The notes beneath the pieces were generated by a model. The model was given only the letters and a program-made list of their open reading frames with translations, did not search any database and had not been told where the DNA came from. A stretch of 64,000 nt of DNA. Origin: Formicarius rufipectus (taxonomy: Eukaryota; Chordata; Aves; Passeriformes; Formicariidae). Both the position numbers and the translations under genes were made by a program. The number at the start of each line of letters is the position of its first letter. Position 1 is the first letter of the stretch. Shown in pieces: positions 38,651 to 53,100 of this stretch. Location of the stretch: contig VXAU01001835.1 of NCBI GenBank assembly GCA_013399695.1, positions 330,858 to 394,857 on the forward strand, read 5' to 3'.

Positions 38651-39555
38651 ACTAATCAATAATCCATTTCCACCTTAACTGTACCAGAATCTCTGAAAAC
38701 TGCAGCTCCAGCATCTTCAATCCAGAATAGACTCAGGGCTAAGAGGACTGGAAAGAAGATGGGGCTGTACAAGGTGGCCTGAATAAGGATGGGCACTCAC
38801 ACAATTAGAACAGTTAAAATAATTCCCCTTCTTGGGAAGTCACTCGATTTTATAATTAACTTTGTTTGAATTAGTTTATGTCTTGCAGGCCCTGTAGTAC
38901 CAATGAGCCATCTTGGCCCTGAGGGACTCATTCCTGTGCAGAACTTGCTAGATAAGCTTTCATGCAACTTTAATTCTTATTTGGTTAACCATTAGACCTC
39001 CTCAACTGCACCTAAAGAAAGCAAAGGTTTTGTATGTGCTATCTCCATAAGAAAAGCGCCCAAAATGTACAGTCAACTGAAGACAGAAACCTGTTTCTTT
39101 TCAGTTAGTTACCATCAGATAACTTACTCCCGCTTTCTTCAAGAGACAGCTCAAGTCAGTGTGCAGTTAAACAGTACAGTGGGTCCAGACATCATGCTGG
39201 TCTCTTCTCAGCATTCTCCCCACTCACCTATTCTTCACCCCGTGTGCTGTGACAGTATATCCCAGCAGAGCTGGGATCTGCACAGCCAAACAGACATGCA
39301 TTTAAAAATAACACTTAAAAGAATAAACATTCTTTAAAAAACAAACATTATTTATAACCTTTCCTTATCATCAATGCTGCGGCTCTATGAAGAATTTTAT
39401 CACCACAATTAAAGAGACAGTGACCTTGCATCTGGGGAAAAACCAGAGAAGGAATGTTGTAGACTGGGATTTCTTAGTCAAGCTTTACCACCAATTCAAC
39501 GTACAGTGTCTGTGTTTGTTTTTAACCCATTCTGAGGGGACTGTGCTCAGAACAC

Positions 39556-39835
39556 TCACAGAAACACAAAGCAGCTGAGGTTGGGAGAGACCTCTTCACG
39601 TTGTCTTGTCCAACTTCTGAGCTCAAACAGGGTCACCACAAGCAAGTTACTCAGGACCATGTTCCAACAAGTTTTTCATTTCTCCATGGGTAGAAATTCC
39701 ATGACCTCCCTGTCCAATCTTGTTCCAGCCACAAGCAAATATATTGCTGTTTTAACTCTCTGTCTTAAGCTAAAATCTTCTCCAGATAAAAACCAGTATG
39801 TCTGCAGCACTTGCAATGGAATTTGACTGGTTTAC
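39556..39835 (-). repeat. CR1 LINE 3'-end fragment
   Basis: It opens 'gctgaggttgggagagacct' and continues 'ttgtccaacttctgagctca', then 'ttccatgacctccctgtcca'. These are diverged reverse-complement CR1 3' sequences. The right boundary is approximate. Confidence 0.75.
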
Positions 39836-42800
39836 ATCAACTGGAGGTCTGTCCAGTACTTTGTTTTCTTTCAGTCCAAGTTTCTCACTCATAGTTAATA
39901 CTGAAAATTCAGCCCTAGTTCAGCTACCATCTCATATTGCCCATCTGGGATCACATTAGCTCACATGCCATTGTGGAGTCTTAAATTTATATTAAAAAAG
40001 TAACACTTTTGAACTTCTTATTGAAATTCAGACCTAACTTGCATGATTCTATGTTTTCTTACAACCATAGCTCTTGTTTGGTGGTGGTATCTCATACCTT
40101 CATGATTAAAATGTGGTGGCATTTTCCTCTTAATCATTTATATTCAGCAGAGAATTTTTCCCTGTTGGATACAATATAAAGTTCCTGGGTCTCATTTGCC
40201 AGGGTATTCTGGCATAAGGAGATGGCAGACAACAGGAGTGAAGGTCATGTCTGATGCTTTCACAAAAGAAGGATCGTACTTGTCTGGTGTTACTTTGAGG
40301 AGATCATCGCTGCAGTTCCTTGAAGAATGGATTGGATGCATTAGACCAGCAAAACATCAGGTTATCTTTTCTTTTGTTGGGTCTTATTTTTTAAAAGTAA
40401 CTTTTTCCTAAGCTGCCCTGATTAGATAGTAATAATAATATTAAGCTAGATTGGTTCCTTGGGAGATGTCCCAATTAAATGGCTATCCTAATTAAGCACA
40501 TCCTGATTAAGCAGAAAATCCTATAATTATAATAATAGCATGCAATAAAAACTGGCCCATAATTCTGTTCAGACAGAAAGCATTTTGCAAACCTTATTTA
40601 CAGGAATCACTTTATCCAGAATTGAAACATAACTAGCTCTTGGGTGAAATGCAACATCTGTTTAACAATACGCTATAGAATTAAACAGGCTTTCAGAGCA
40701 GGAAAATGAAAAATTCTGCACCATGCTGACAATGATGAAAATATTACAATACAGTTGAAGGTACTGAGCATATAATTTGGATGACGTATTTTCACTGATA
40801 TTAGAAGACTCGCTGCAGTATTTACAATTGCTCCAAATTATCACATGTTCACCAAAAAAGGTGTTTTATTGATGCTTCTAAAAATATTTAAGCTCCATAC
40901 TGAGTAGAGGAAAAGTACCCCACACTGAACTTTTGCCTTCTAAGTTCTAAAAAGTGTATCTCATTCCTTCTTGACACAATGAATATTTTATCAGCTTAAA
41001 ATACTGAGGGAGAGTACAGCACAAGAAGCCAAATACAGTCTGGTAGAAGTACTAGTGTGAAAAGCCAGTTTCCTCCAATGAGCTGTAAAGCTGAGAGCCT
41101 GACCCTCTGCAATTAGTGCAAACGTAAGACACGTTTTTTGAGTGGTGTTGTGCCAGAGGGAATTCCTACTGTGTGCTTTGGATATAATTCATGCTTCAGC
41201 TTGCCTAATTGTATTTGTCTGGCTTAGTTCCTCTCTTGATTGCAGTGCAGTAGGACAGCCTCATTTTTTTAATTTGTCCTACACAACGCAGTAGAAAAGA
41301 AGTTGAGTAACTCTCAGTAAGTAATAAGAATTGGATAAACAAATATATTTTATTATTAAAATTATCACTTTCTTGGTCTCTTAGTGACAAAACAGTAGAA
41401 ACAAAGAATTAACATGAAAGTCATACTCTGAAGTGTCAGCTGGCAATAATTAAGTGAACACAAATGTAAGCAGTCATCAGGCAGAAGGAAAATTATCTCT
41501 GAACAGAAAAATTTATAAAGTCCACCACAAATCACTATGCAAGAGAATAAATATGACAACACCCTACATTTTTCCTTATTGTCCTACCATTGTAATGTCT
41601 GAGCACTTGAGGGCTACAGAGATACTACAGTATCTGTTTATTCAATATTAGCTCAATATTGTGTGGATGTACAGTTTCTAAGCTATACACCATAACCCTG
41701 AGGAGCAGAATATGATCCTTACATAAACTCAGGTGTATTTATAATGCAGGTATACAGGGTAAACTGAGTTGCTTCTTTCTACAACATCAAGGTAGATACC
41801 CACCTGTGATATTTGTTAAATGTACCATTTTAAGATAAATATATTACCCTTTGAAGAAAGCAATGGTTGCTGGTGTTGCTACAGGATGAGGGCATAATGT
41901 TGTTCTCTCAGTGTTACAGTGAGCTCATAACACAAGGCAGGTGTGAGAAGTGCAAACGCAACCTGAGGATGTGTAGAGCAACGTAACACAGTCACCCTGT
42001 GCAAGGCCCTAATGCAGGATACAGAGACCTACCGTGAGGAAGTATCTACACAGACCAGAAAAAACTGCAAAGCAGGATTACTAGGATCAGAGAAACAACA
42101 AATCCATATACCAAAAATGATTATAAGAGCTTCTCTACTCAGGATGCAATTGCCATATGTCCCTGCATCCAGCGAATTTAGAGGGAAAGAAAAACCAGTT
42201 CAGGCAAAAGGGCAATGTTAGCATGAAAAACCATGGCTAGGCTTGTAACTTCAAGGCTTTCACTGAGGCACTTTGTAACCATGTTACCTTTAAGAATAAA
42301 AGCCTGGTTAGCCAGTAAATAAGATTACCTTGTGCTGTAGCAGATAATAGATGTGCACCACCCTTTAAGTCCTGTGCTCTGCTGCCATGTAGCTTCGGTA
42401 TCAGAGTGCCTGCCAAGTCATTAATCGCTCCATGCCTTGATATGTCCTTCTATGACAGAAAAAAAAATAACAATTTTGCAGAAGCTACCTGTGTGCAAGC
42501 TTCCCCAAGATGTCATTAGCATAGGCTGCAATACTTTTTAAGGAACTGACATAAATCTGGCAGCTCAAGCAGCACAACAGTCTGTCCAGGTTCCCTTCAA
42601 CTAAAGTCAGAACATTTTTCTTTTTTAATAGAAACATATCTTGATGTTTCCAGATCACCAGATGAATAATTCTGTAAGTAACAAATGTCTCAGAATAGGA
42701 TACCTAAAAAAACCCCAAGCCCCAAACAAGCAAAAAAACCTCACCAACAAAACAAACCCAAACCAAAAGAATATCACCAACACAATAAAGAGCTTCTAGC

Positions 42801-45800
42801 TAGATCTCCAACAATAACTATCCAATGGGGAAATGCACTAAGATTCATTAGTAAAGGCTGGACTAGTTTCTATATATAGCAGCTATATCTCCATTTTTTT
42901 TTTTCTTTTTTGAGATTCACCTTCCGCAACAACTCACTTGAGAGCCCCAAGTGCAATTCCTGAAGTCTTGGACCCTTTCTAGCATCTCTAAATCAGTTCC
43001 CTTACATTTGATTACACAGATTATTTTCTCACCTCTCCATGCCCTGTTGTCTCAGGTGGTGATTTTATACCCATGTGTCCACAATAAACTGCAATAAATG
43101 TGCTTAAAAAGCTACTTTCTGTAAAACATGGGGCAATTTTTTTGCAAGTGGTAATAAATTCTTGTAGCAATCTGGAAAGTAGAGCAAAGGTTATGACAGA
43201 TAAAGTGGAGCTATCCCAGCAGGGGAGGCTGGAAGAGTGTTTTATTTTAAAAAGCCTTAGGGAATTAACGTATGGTGAAAGTAAAACCAGATTAAAAAAG
43301 AGCAGCACAGTGCCACCGGAGTCAGTGAAACAGGATTCCCTTGAGCAAACTCTGCAAAGTCTTTTTCATGGATGGAGCTGTCCCAGAGCTCCATCCCCAT
43401 CCAGGCCTAGGCAAATTTGAACCAGCCTGAAATACATTTAGTTAGCAGGTTGTTTCATTCTTCATTTCACTGAAGCGTTCGGAATTGTGAGTTCATCAAC
43501 AAACAGATTGTTTTTTCTACAAATACACCAAGTGCATCTGCGTTACAAAATACCCTTGTTCTGTCAAAATAGTGGCCCTTTTCCATCTACTGAAAATTGC
43601 AATCTGCTTGGCTTTCAATTTCTAAGGGATTCCATGACTGCAGGAATTTTGTCCTTAAATCTAGATTTCATTTTCAAAGGAACCTCATAATTTGGAATTA
43701 ATCTTAATAGTGCTATCCACTAATAATGTGAATCTGATGGTTTTTTCTCCAAACATTATTTTGTAGCACAGTATAAAGATCAAAGTTTGTTTGCTCCTAA
43801 TAATGCCACTCTTGTAGGATGGACAAAGGCTAACTAAAGGTTATTGCACAGGAAGTGGTAATGCCTGTTTTCTTTAACAAGCCTTCTGTTAAACTGTAAG
43901 AGTTTCATAATTTGAGGTGAATTTTCTTGCCTGCCTTGTACATCTTTGGAAAATCAGGCCTTGTTCCTCCATGTGCTGTGACAAAAACCTTACTAGAGTG
44001 ATTGTCTTGGGAAGAGTCATGAAAGACCAGAATAAAATTTATCTCTGAATTGGAGCCTCAGCCAGCATGAAATGGGCTTTCTATTTGTTTTCCAGTGAGC
44101 TGGGTTCAGATTTTGAGAGGTCTGGTGCTTAGACCACTACAGGGATCAAAGCCCTGTTTGTGCTCATGGTTCTGTTCTTCTGGTCATGCAAACTCAGTGG
44201 CTGGGTGCTGCTTATTTTAATTATCTTCACCTTGTGTCATCTCTGTGGACCCTCTCTGGGGATCCTCTCTGCTGGGAGGAGTGACAGACATATGAAGTTT
44301 ATGTGTGTATGTCACCAATATCACCAATCTCACAAATGTGACTGTAACATACCCTTAATTAGCATATCAGCGTTAAAAAAAATCATCTGCTGTGCCCACA
44401 CGGGCCTAACATCTTCTGATCACATAGACTAGGCAGTGTCAGAGCAGAAGTAGAAGCAGATTTCATAGTGAATAAGCATCCAGCATCTGCCCTAAAAAAT
44501 AGCACACAGTACCCACAAATAAGAGAAATTCAATTCTCAGAAAATGGTCAAGACTGCGAAGTCCTAGGACTGTGTCCTGGTATTACATGTAAATCCTTTA
44601 GGCATTTAAAAGTATGAATCTTCTGTCAAGTATGTTTACAGGGCAGACATGTAAGACAATCTATAGGAAAAACAGGACCCAGAAGGATCTTCCAGAGCTT
44701 GCAACAAGAAATCCTTTGAATCACATTGCTGTGATTCATCATTTCCTTCTATTTACTATGACAAGCTCTTGATACACGCACACTTATTTATTATTAGAGG
44801 TGCTTAGGCTCCACACCTCTTACTAAAGTCAAGCGGAAAAGGAAGTTTTGTGCAGCTCTCTGCTTCAAGTGTAGGTCATGATCTCAAGAAGATGTTAACT
44901 GGACCCCAACAAATCAAGAGAACTTTGACAAAATCCTTGGGCCTCAGTCCTAGTGCTGAATCTGACCAGACAAATCATCTGCCAAGACTGGAGCCCAGAA
45001 AAGCTGTGATGTTAATAGATCCTTTTAAAGTGAGCTATTTCTGGGATAAGGTTTCAAGTTTCTTCACTAACAACATCAAGGTCTTATTGATAGCTGCATG
45101 CTAAAATTAACAAGAAACACAAGTGTGTGGTGTTTTTTTTTTTAATTGGTTTATTCTACAAGAAAATGAAAAATATTTTAAGAACCACATTGCAAGTTCA
45201 GTCTTGACCCCTGGGATTATTTAGCCTTAAGCCTGGATGTAATAAATTCAGCCTGTCTTCAAGACAGAAATGTTGTTGTGCTTGGTAGGATGTCTGTCTC
45301 TGCACAAACTTTTGAAACTTCAGAAAATAATGTCTCTACTGATTATAACAAGTGATAAAACAATGATTAGTAGGACAGTGTTCTTCATTAAACCAATGCA
45401 CAAAAAAGGTATTTTTAAAAATAGTTTCAGGTTCTCTTTAAAAGGCTGCCAGCTCTTGCAAAGTAGGACCTATTATGGTGTTGAACTCCAAGTTCCTTGA
45501 CTGGCAAGTAACAAAACCTGCACTCTTTATGCAGGTATATGACTATTTAACTGGTGACTGAGAGGGAGGGCTTGCAGTTTGCCATGTCATCAGGTAGCTT
45601 TACATGTCAGGCTCCTTACAGGTCATCTTTGCACAGGAGGAAAAAAGTAAGCACAACTGACTTTATTAATACATTATACACAAGTCCTTGAAAATAGTTG
45701 GTTACAAATATAGATGATTTAGAGTTATGTGAACAGTCCAGACATCAAAATTTGGTTCCTTGGGAGCAACAAGCCTCCAGACTTGGTTCCAAGTGGACAG

Positions 45801-46199
45801 GAAGGCAAATCATCTGTCCTAAAGGGTGACAGGTTCCTTTTAGAGCTCAAATTTCATTGCCTGTTTCAGGGAGTGACAAAACCAAGCTGTACCACATAGT
45901 GAATTCTACCCTGTATGTTTTATGAAAATTGTTTACTTTTCAGCCAAGCAGTCTTGATGTCTGTCAAAACTTTCAGCTCTTGAAAGGGAATAATTTCAAT
46001 TTACCAAGAATAGAGAGAGCACAGGGACAGTGCAAACTTCCATTTTTTCTGACATTGCTGCTATTCTTACTCTGGGTATGGGACATAGATGTACCTTTTC
46101 TTGCTCCCTTTGACATTCATGTCACCTTAGGACTAAGTCTGATGAAAGTTGATTAGAGACTGTGCATGGATTCACAACAAAAGAGGGAGACACAGCTGG

Positions 46200-46290
46200 C
46201 AGAGTACCAGTCTTGGACCTGGGAAGATGTGATTTTGTTCCTTGTAGCATCACAGGTTGACTGTGTGACAACAGCCAAGTCCTGTTGTAG
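46200..46290 (+). repeat. possible MIR-type relic
   Basis: A stretch with 'gattttgttccttgtagcat' then 'gactgtgtgacaacagccaa' resembles the MIR core motif around 'ctgtgtgaccttgggcaag'. Diverged. Confidence 0.35.
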
Positions 46291-46793
46291 GGAGTAGCAA
46301 CAGTCCCCATATTCACTCAGTTCTATACTCTAAAACAGAGGTGAAATATAACAGGAATTATTCAGATACCACAATAAAGGTGGTGTGTAAATACCTCCAA
46401 GTAACAGCAAGGGATGTTTGTTCTGCATGACTATCATAATGACGTCCAAAACTCACCGTGCCAGATTTATTTATCTGCAAGACACAGTCATAAATACATG
46501 ATGCCTTTCAAGCACTGTGACATTCTCTTCCTGCAGATGGCTGGAAATGTTCTTAGATACAGTATTTGCAATTAGCTTGCTGATGAAATTAGTGCTCTGA
46601 AATGGTTAGTTTTATAGATTCCCCTGCTACTGCCTCTGTGGCTATTACTGATTTAACCTCTTTGAGACCTTGGCTGAGAGCACTTTCTCAAGATGGCAAC
46701 ACTGAGAGCACAGGTCAGAAAAGAAACATAGGCCAGCACACACACAGAGAAGAGGTGGAGTCCCCAAGTGGGCAATTTGCCTAATCCCTGCTG

Positions 46794-46866
46794 GCCCTGA
46801 ACAGGTCCCTTACCTCTGTTTCTGCCTCAGCAAAATGAAGACAGTGCTACTTTACTGCCTTACAGC
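46794..46866 (+). repeat. MIR-like relic
   Basis: 'aggtcccttacctctgtttc' then 'tgcctcagcaaaatgaagac' then 'agtgctactttactgcc' follow the order of the MIR 3' half (acctctctg..., cctcagttt...aaaatg, gtacctac...). Confidence 0.5.
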
Positions 46867-47774
46867 CCTTCTGCCCCTGGCAGAGGACATGCCATGGGAT
46901 TGTTCAGAGGGATCAGCGTTCCCAATGGCCAGTTCTGGCACCTCATTTTTAAGCATGAATAATCATAATTCCTGACATGTGTTACCCTGCTCATCTCATT
47001 TATGCCACAGGAGGGTTTGGGGTATGTGATGAAAACATTTAGGAAGGTTCCCTCCAACTACTGCTCCTGAATTTCCCAGGAGAACTGTCCTGGAGCACAC
47101 TGATGAGGACACCTGCCCCTTGCTTGCAGGCTGGAAGAACATCAGTGATTGGAAGGATTCAACAGGAATACAGGGACTTCATAGGTCACATCAGGGATCT
47201 TGGGGGGGATCCCATATATCCAGGGCACTGTTGCTTCAACACAGTTTGACAATGTTCACTCTTTAGTGCCACTGGGATGTGCAAGAGCAAAGTTTCTTCC
47301 ATAGGAAGTAATCAGGAAACTCAAAATTTGATGACACTCCTACTCTCTTTGTACCAAAGCCCATCAATGTCTCGGGCTGGTTTTCACCTTTTACTGACAA
47401 TCAAGTAATTTGCTCATAACAAACAACTGCTCATCTGAAAGAGGACTGGCATGAATCATAGCGGAGGCATGAATCAAAGAGGACTGGCATGAGAAGCTCA
47501 TGCTCATTTTTGAACACTACATTATGCCCTGATTAATTGGCAGAGGCTCATGGCTCTATCAATAGGACACACTTCCTGGAAGAGTGACACATTTACGAGA
47601 AATCCTCAAAAGACCCAAGCATGTATTATAGATGAGCTAGGAGAAAATAATCTGGGTATTTTTACAAACCTAAGCTCTAAATCTGTCTTCCTGAAAGGTC
47701 TATCAGTCTTTTTGATTATGCTTCCCTCTGAAATAAATTTCCCCTGAGGTAAAGGATTTACTTGTGGCACAAGC

Positions 47775-47865
47775 CTGCAACTCAGAAGACCTGTACTGCC
47801 TCTTTGGTTCTCTGTCAGACACAATGCATGATCCTGGACAAGACATCTTGAAAAGGTTTCCTAAG
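47775..47865 (+). repeat. possible MIR-type relic
   Basis: 'ctgtactgcctctttggttc' followed by 'gatcctggacaagacatctt' is a weak, diverged match to the MIR core. Confidence 0.25.
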
Positions 47866-49945
47866 CCTGCTGAGCAGAAGTCTCAATTTTAAAAGCACCT
47901 CTATGGGTGTAATGTCCAAGCCCAGGAAGGACAGCCAGCTGGATGACTGGCACAGCTCTCCCCTCCATCCATACATTATCTCCACTCCAGTGCAGCCACA
48001 GCCTGGTGATCTGACCAGGACTTGGGGCTGAGCCAGCAGGAAAGCAAGGAAGCAGGTTTGGTATTACTCTGTGGTCAGAGTTTCCTGCTCGCTGAAGGGG
48101 GGTTCTCCCTTGCCATGGCTATGACCTCAGACTAACCTGAATGAATTTCGTTCCTAGGCAAGGAAATACTAAGGTAGCTTTTTGTTGTTAGGGCTAGCAT
48201 GTGATCAGACAAGGTCTCTGGGGACAGAGACAGCAGAGTGCATGGTTGGGAGCAAGAACAGAACACCGTCAGTGAACTGTTCAGTTGATTCAGGTAACTC
48301 CTTGAAACAAATTGGAAGCCTCGGGCTACTAACACTGAGATAAGTTCCCCAGAACCAGCTTATCTCCTAGTCAGTTAAGTGCCAGGGTAAAGGTGATACA
48401 TCTGTGTAAGGGCAGCAGGTAGCTATGACCACAGCTAATCTGTGCCATTAAACCACATCCTAAACTGCTTATTTCCCCCTTGGCTACATCTGCCACCTGT
48501 CCCATACACTGTGTGATTTTTCTATTGAAACTCAGCCTTTAAAGCAAGAGCTTTCCCTTAACATTCACTTGTGCAGTGCCTAGCACCACAGAGACCTGAT
48601 CTTGATCATATGCCTGAAGATCATAACTACTCTTTAAGTAGTCTTATAAAAGATGTAAAGCATTCAATTGCTGCCAACTATCCTGGCCATCCAGTAGTGC
48701 TCCCTCATCACTGCAGTATTTGCAGACCTACTTTGGAGAACTTTTCCATCTTCTCCTGTTTCCTGCAGGGGTATTATCTGTGCTTGCGAGGATTCAATTA
48801 ATGCCATTGATGTGGAATGTTGTTCCATTCATCACTGGCCACAGCATCTAATGAATAGGATAATCTAATTCTGCCCAAATAAATATGACACCAAATTAAA
48901 AGAGTTCATAAACAGCCTCCAAAACGAGTGAGTTTGTTTCAATTTATTGGCTTTTAAATTGCACTGGATCCCTCAAGTACCAACCAAGCTATAAACAAAT
49001 CAATGACTGAGTTTGAAAGTTTATTATCACTAATGTTTGCCTTTATTTATACTACATTTGAGTGTTAGTATTAGCTGAAAGAACAGAAAAAGGGAGGTCA
49101 TCCAAATGCCACAATTTTAAGCCACAATTTTCCTAAACTAGTAAGAGAGCTTTAAGACACAATGTATTCTAGAAAATTATTTTTGCTTTGTTTACTGTCA
49201 CTGAAACATTTAACAAAGTAGTTATGACCTATCATTAGAACCATGTGAAAAGTTCACCAGGAAACCAGAAAAAAGCAGCAATGCCCAGTGGGTATTTGGC
49301 TAGTTTAAAAAGAGACTCCGTACCCTATCTTCCAAAAACCAAAACCACAATTCTAATTTTTTGTCTGGTATAATTTTATTGGGGAATCAGCTGTTAGAAA
49401 AAAATATTATGTATGCAAAGACAGGCTATCTTGTCAAGCTCTTCCTTGAATTTAGCCTAGTTTTCAGTACCCTAGGTTGTCTGACCAGCCTTTACAGAAC
49501 ATTGCGAGGAAAAGAGATAATCAGTGTGGTTGAGGATTTCTTACAGGATTGTCTAGATGAAAGAGAAAGAGAAAGGAACTATAAACTTAGTGTGGTTCTT
49601 AAAAAGTAGGTAATACTGAATCATCAATTTAACTGCGGACAATACCTGGTGCTTCAGAAGAACCTCATCTTGTGCTTTAGCTCTTGAAAATCCTATGTAT
49701 TTAACAGCTTCTAAAACGGATTCTGAACACTTTCCCAAAATTAATCTATTTAGCTTTATTACAGACAGTTTCATGAGGTAAAGATCTATCTCTACTTGGC
49801 TTTTCCAGTTAGCACATTACTCATGGTAACACTGCTCTGGTTTAGAAATCCCAAGCTATCATGTCTGCAGAGCAGAAAACTGCCTTGTGCAGGAATTTTC
49901 TTTCAGTCCCAGAAGCATGACAAGCAATGAGGAACCCGTTGGATT

Positions 49946-50170
49946 TACCCTAGAATGGTTTGGGTTGGAAGGGACCTTTAAAGATCATTTAGTCCACCCA
50001 CCCTGCAATGAGCAGGGACATCTTCAAGTAGATCAGGTTGCTCAAAGCTCCATCCAATGTGACACTGAATGTTTCCAAGGATAGGGCATCTACCACTTCT
50101 TTGGACAACCTGTGCCAGTGTTTCAGTTCTGGTAAGGCTAGAAATTGACTTCAACTGTACTTCTCCTGTT
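49946..50170 (-). repeat. CR1 LINE 3'-end fragment
   Basis: It opens 'ccctagaatggtttgggttg' then 'gaagggacctttaaagatca' and continues into 'tttggacaacctgtgccagt', all reverse-complement CR1 3' sequence. This is one of the best-preserved CR1 tails in the window. Confidence 0.9.
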
Positions 50171-53100
50171 TCTTTTTGTCCAGACCTTTTGAGATCTGTT
50201 TAAAATCAGCAATTAGACCCTACAACACTGACCTCTTCTTTTAAAGAAAATGGCTAGTGGCATTTAAAGCAATGACTCTTCCGTCCCTTTTGAATATCAT
50301 CAGTCTTTGTTATGGCTAAAATAATAAGGAAACTTTCAACTCAATGGCTAAGCCAAGAAACTGAAGGGGAAACTAAGGTTCTTTGCTTAAACTAAAATTT
50401 AGGAGCTATTTCACAAAGTAAAAAAAAAAAAAAAGTCCTCAGGCAAACTGAAATATTGAACTTTCTTCCCTCCATAATGCTATGTTTTAGTTTCAGATTA
50501 ATGAAACCTTTTAATAATTGTTTTTCAACTTGTATCAGTTTTTAAAATAAAGTTGCCATTTTAAAATCAATACATGGAAATGTTGACTTTCATTTTCCCC
50601 CTATTTTTCTGCATGACATCTTTTTATAAGCTCAGTTAAATTTCATTTATGTTTACCAAATGCCTTTTTTTTCAGTGAAGATAGTACTGTCAATAACATT
50701 TTTCCCAGTGGTGACTGTGATTCTATGCTTCCCTAGAACATTACTACACATGACTCAGTTCCTGTTTGGACTGTAACTCAATTTCAGAGCTCACTGCCAT
50801 CTATAACTCCAAAGAGCAATTTCAGCTGAAATCCTAAATTGAATTACAGATTTGTATTGCACTGCTCACTATTTATTAATAATATTGTGCCTCCAACATA
50901 TCCTGTTTTTCATTACCACAGAGAGAACAGAACTAGTTCCTCTGTGTGACCCAGAGCTATTTTTTTTCTCCAAATGTTAGATTCTTTCATGTACAGAACC
51001 TACAGATATCTGTGTTTCTTTTGTAGTAAGTACTTATATATAGCTAGAAATGCAGAAAAGGTTTCTCAGAATTATAACCATATCATAGAAAAATATCACC
51101 ATAGGTATTTCTTTGCAACTAGAAGAACATGAAGCATTATGGGATAAGGTATTTGGGAGCCTGGGGCTCCCATACCAGTGACACTCTTAAGTGTTGGGCA
51201 TACAACTTTCAGTCAGAAATGCCAGTTCTAAACCTCCAACAGACATGAGCAGTCCAAGGCATGATGCTGATGCACCACGGCTAATTAGTAACAGGAAGGA
51301 ATATCGGGGAAACAGAAACATAGCTTGAACAAATAATACTTTCCTCCAAAGAGAGAGGAGTCTGGGTCCCCAGGGCTGACTGCTTCTATCATCTTCCTGG
51401 AAGAGAGTCAGATACAAACCCTAAAATACAAATTCTTTTCTACAGCCTAACATAAGGTTTTTAGTAAACAACAAAAACTACAGACAATTTCTTGGAATCT
51501 CAGGGAGGAGTCCTTTCGGTTCAAATGGATGACACCAGATGACTGAACAACAACTACTTACAGGGGCAGTAATGTTTGCAGCAATGAGACTGATGGACAA
51601 TCGGAGTGACCTTGTTTACACGTTGTCTGAGATGAAGAGCTGACTGCACTGTGTCAAACAAAACATCTCTTGCTGTTACAGTATCCCAGGCATGGGGATA
51701 TTCTGAAGATACTGATCTCAGCCACTAAAGGGTCTTTGAAGTCAGCTCAGGTATTCAGGTTCAGTGAAGAAATTGAAGGAAAGCATGTCAGGTCTTTGGT
51801 GCACGCTCAACTTAGCATTTTACAGTTTGCTATTATCTTCTCTGCAAGAGAGATTCCACTCAATAGCCCCAATGAAGGTGTACAACTTATTGTTAGATGG
51901 CCACCTTGCCAGCAAAAATGGGCTGCTTCAAGAAAGCCAAGCAATAAACCATGACACTAGGAGACTCCATTATCCCATCTGGATGCCTGTGGCAGGCAGT
52001 AGTTCCTCATTGCAGCATGTTACATTAATAAATCAACACTAATCTACCATTAATTAATAATTTAAGAATAAAAAACAATCGGCAGTTTCCATTCAGAAAG
52101 GCTCCCATCTGCCCAGCAACAAGGACGCTCTCCCCTCGAACCTCCCTCTAAGCCCACCCCAGAGCAAACACTGGGGCCATCCACACTGATATGACCCACC
52201 TTCCCTTCCCCCTGGGCCAAATACTGTGCTGTCCTGTGTTTTGGCAAGCCCACCCTCTGCTCTGAAGAGAAGAAGTGCGTCTGGGCTTCCTCAAGGATGC
52301 CCCAGAGTCAGCATTGGTGTCTTGGGCAGGGCTCTTGACCTGTCCCACTCCAGCCCCAACTCAACAGCCTACAGCAGCCTCTGTTACTGCCGGGGAAACT
52401 GCAGGGAAAGGGGAGGACTGAACATCTTTCTCAGATTATTTCCTGCCCTTAAAAGGTTTTCGTAAGCATGAGGAGGTGGTAAAGGGACCTCTCACTTTCC
52501 CACCTAAGCTATTTTATTTCTCTTAGTCTACTTCCCGACAGAAACAATGTGCTTTAAAGTCAGTTTGAACACTTAAATATATTTTACCTAAAAATTACTC
52601 GAAACTGTTGCAAAATAGAAGTGCAAGTGAGGCCAAACCCATCCAATCTTTTCCTCTCCCCAGAAGTACAGCGATGATGTACCTCTAAAAAAGTAAGAGC
52701 CTTCGCTTTCCTGTGGCTGGCCACTGTCTGGAGGTCCTGTGGTTGGCCTTCAGGGATTCAGGCCACATCTGCACTGGGATGCTGGGAGAATTAAGCAACA
52801 CTATATAAGGTCAGGTTTCTCAGTAAGAGAAAACTTCAGGGGTTAAACATGATATATATGCTTTAGCATCCTCTCTGAAATAGATTTTTGTTAGTTTTCC
52901 AGTTGTCAGGAACAGAGCAAGTAGGCAGCTATTCCTATGTACACCTGGGTGTGAGTTGAGAAGAGAGTTAAAGTACCTACACGCCTCCAGGCTGACAGCA
53001 CAGCTCCTGCTGTGTGTGCACGGCATCTGAGGACACAGAGTAGCCACCCAGGGGCGACAGCAAGGTGGCATTACTAGTCCCTGGAGACTCCCTGTACACA

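Larger units (their letters stand above)
30381..39555. other. intergenic downstream of NPY4R
   Basis: The proximal part should hold the NPY4R 3' UTR; an AATAAA at 31719-31724 is one possible end, with others near 33.3 kb. An AT-rich imperfect inverted repeat lies at about 35397-35470, and a MIR-like stretch at about 38585-38650. No other gene is recognisable on either strand. Confidence 0.45.
39836..49945. other. gene-poor intergenic region
   Basis: No recognisable coding exon on either strand. It contains A/C-rich low-complexity sequence at 42700-42785, MIR-like relics at 46.2, 46.8 and 47.8 kb, and a small imperfect direct repeat at 47438-47492. Confidence 0.45.
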
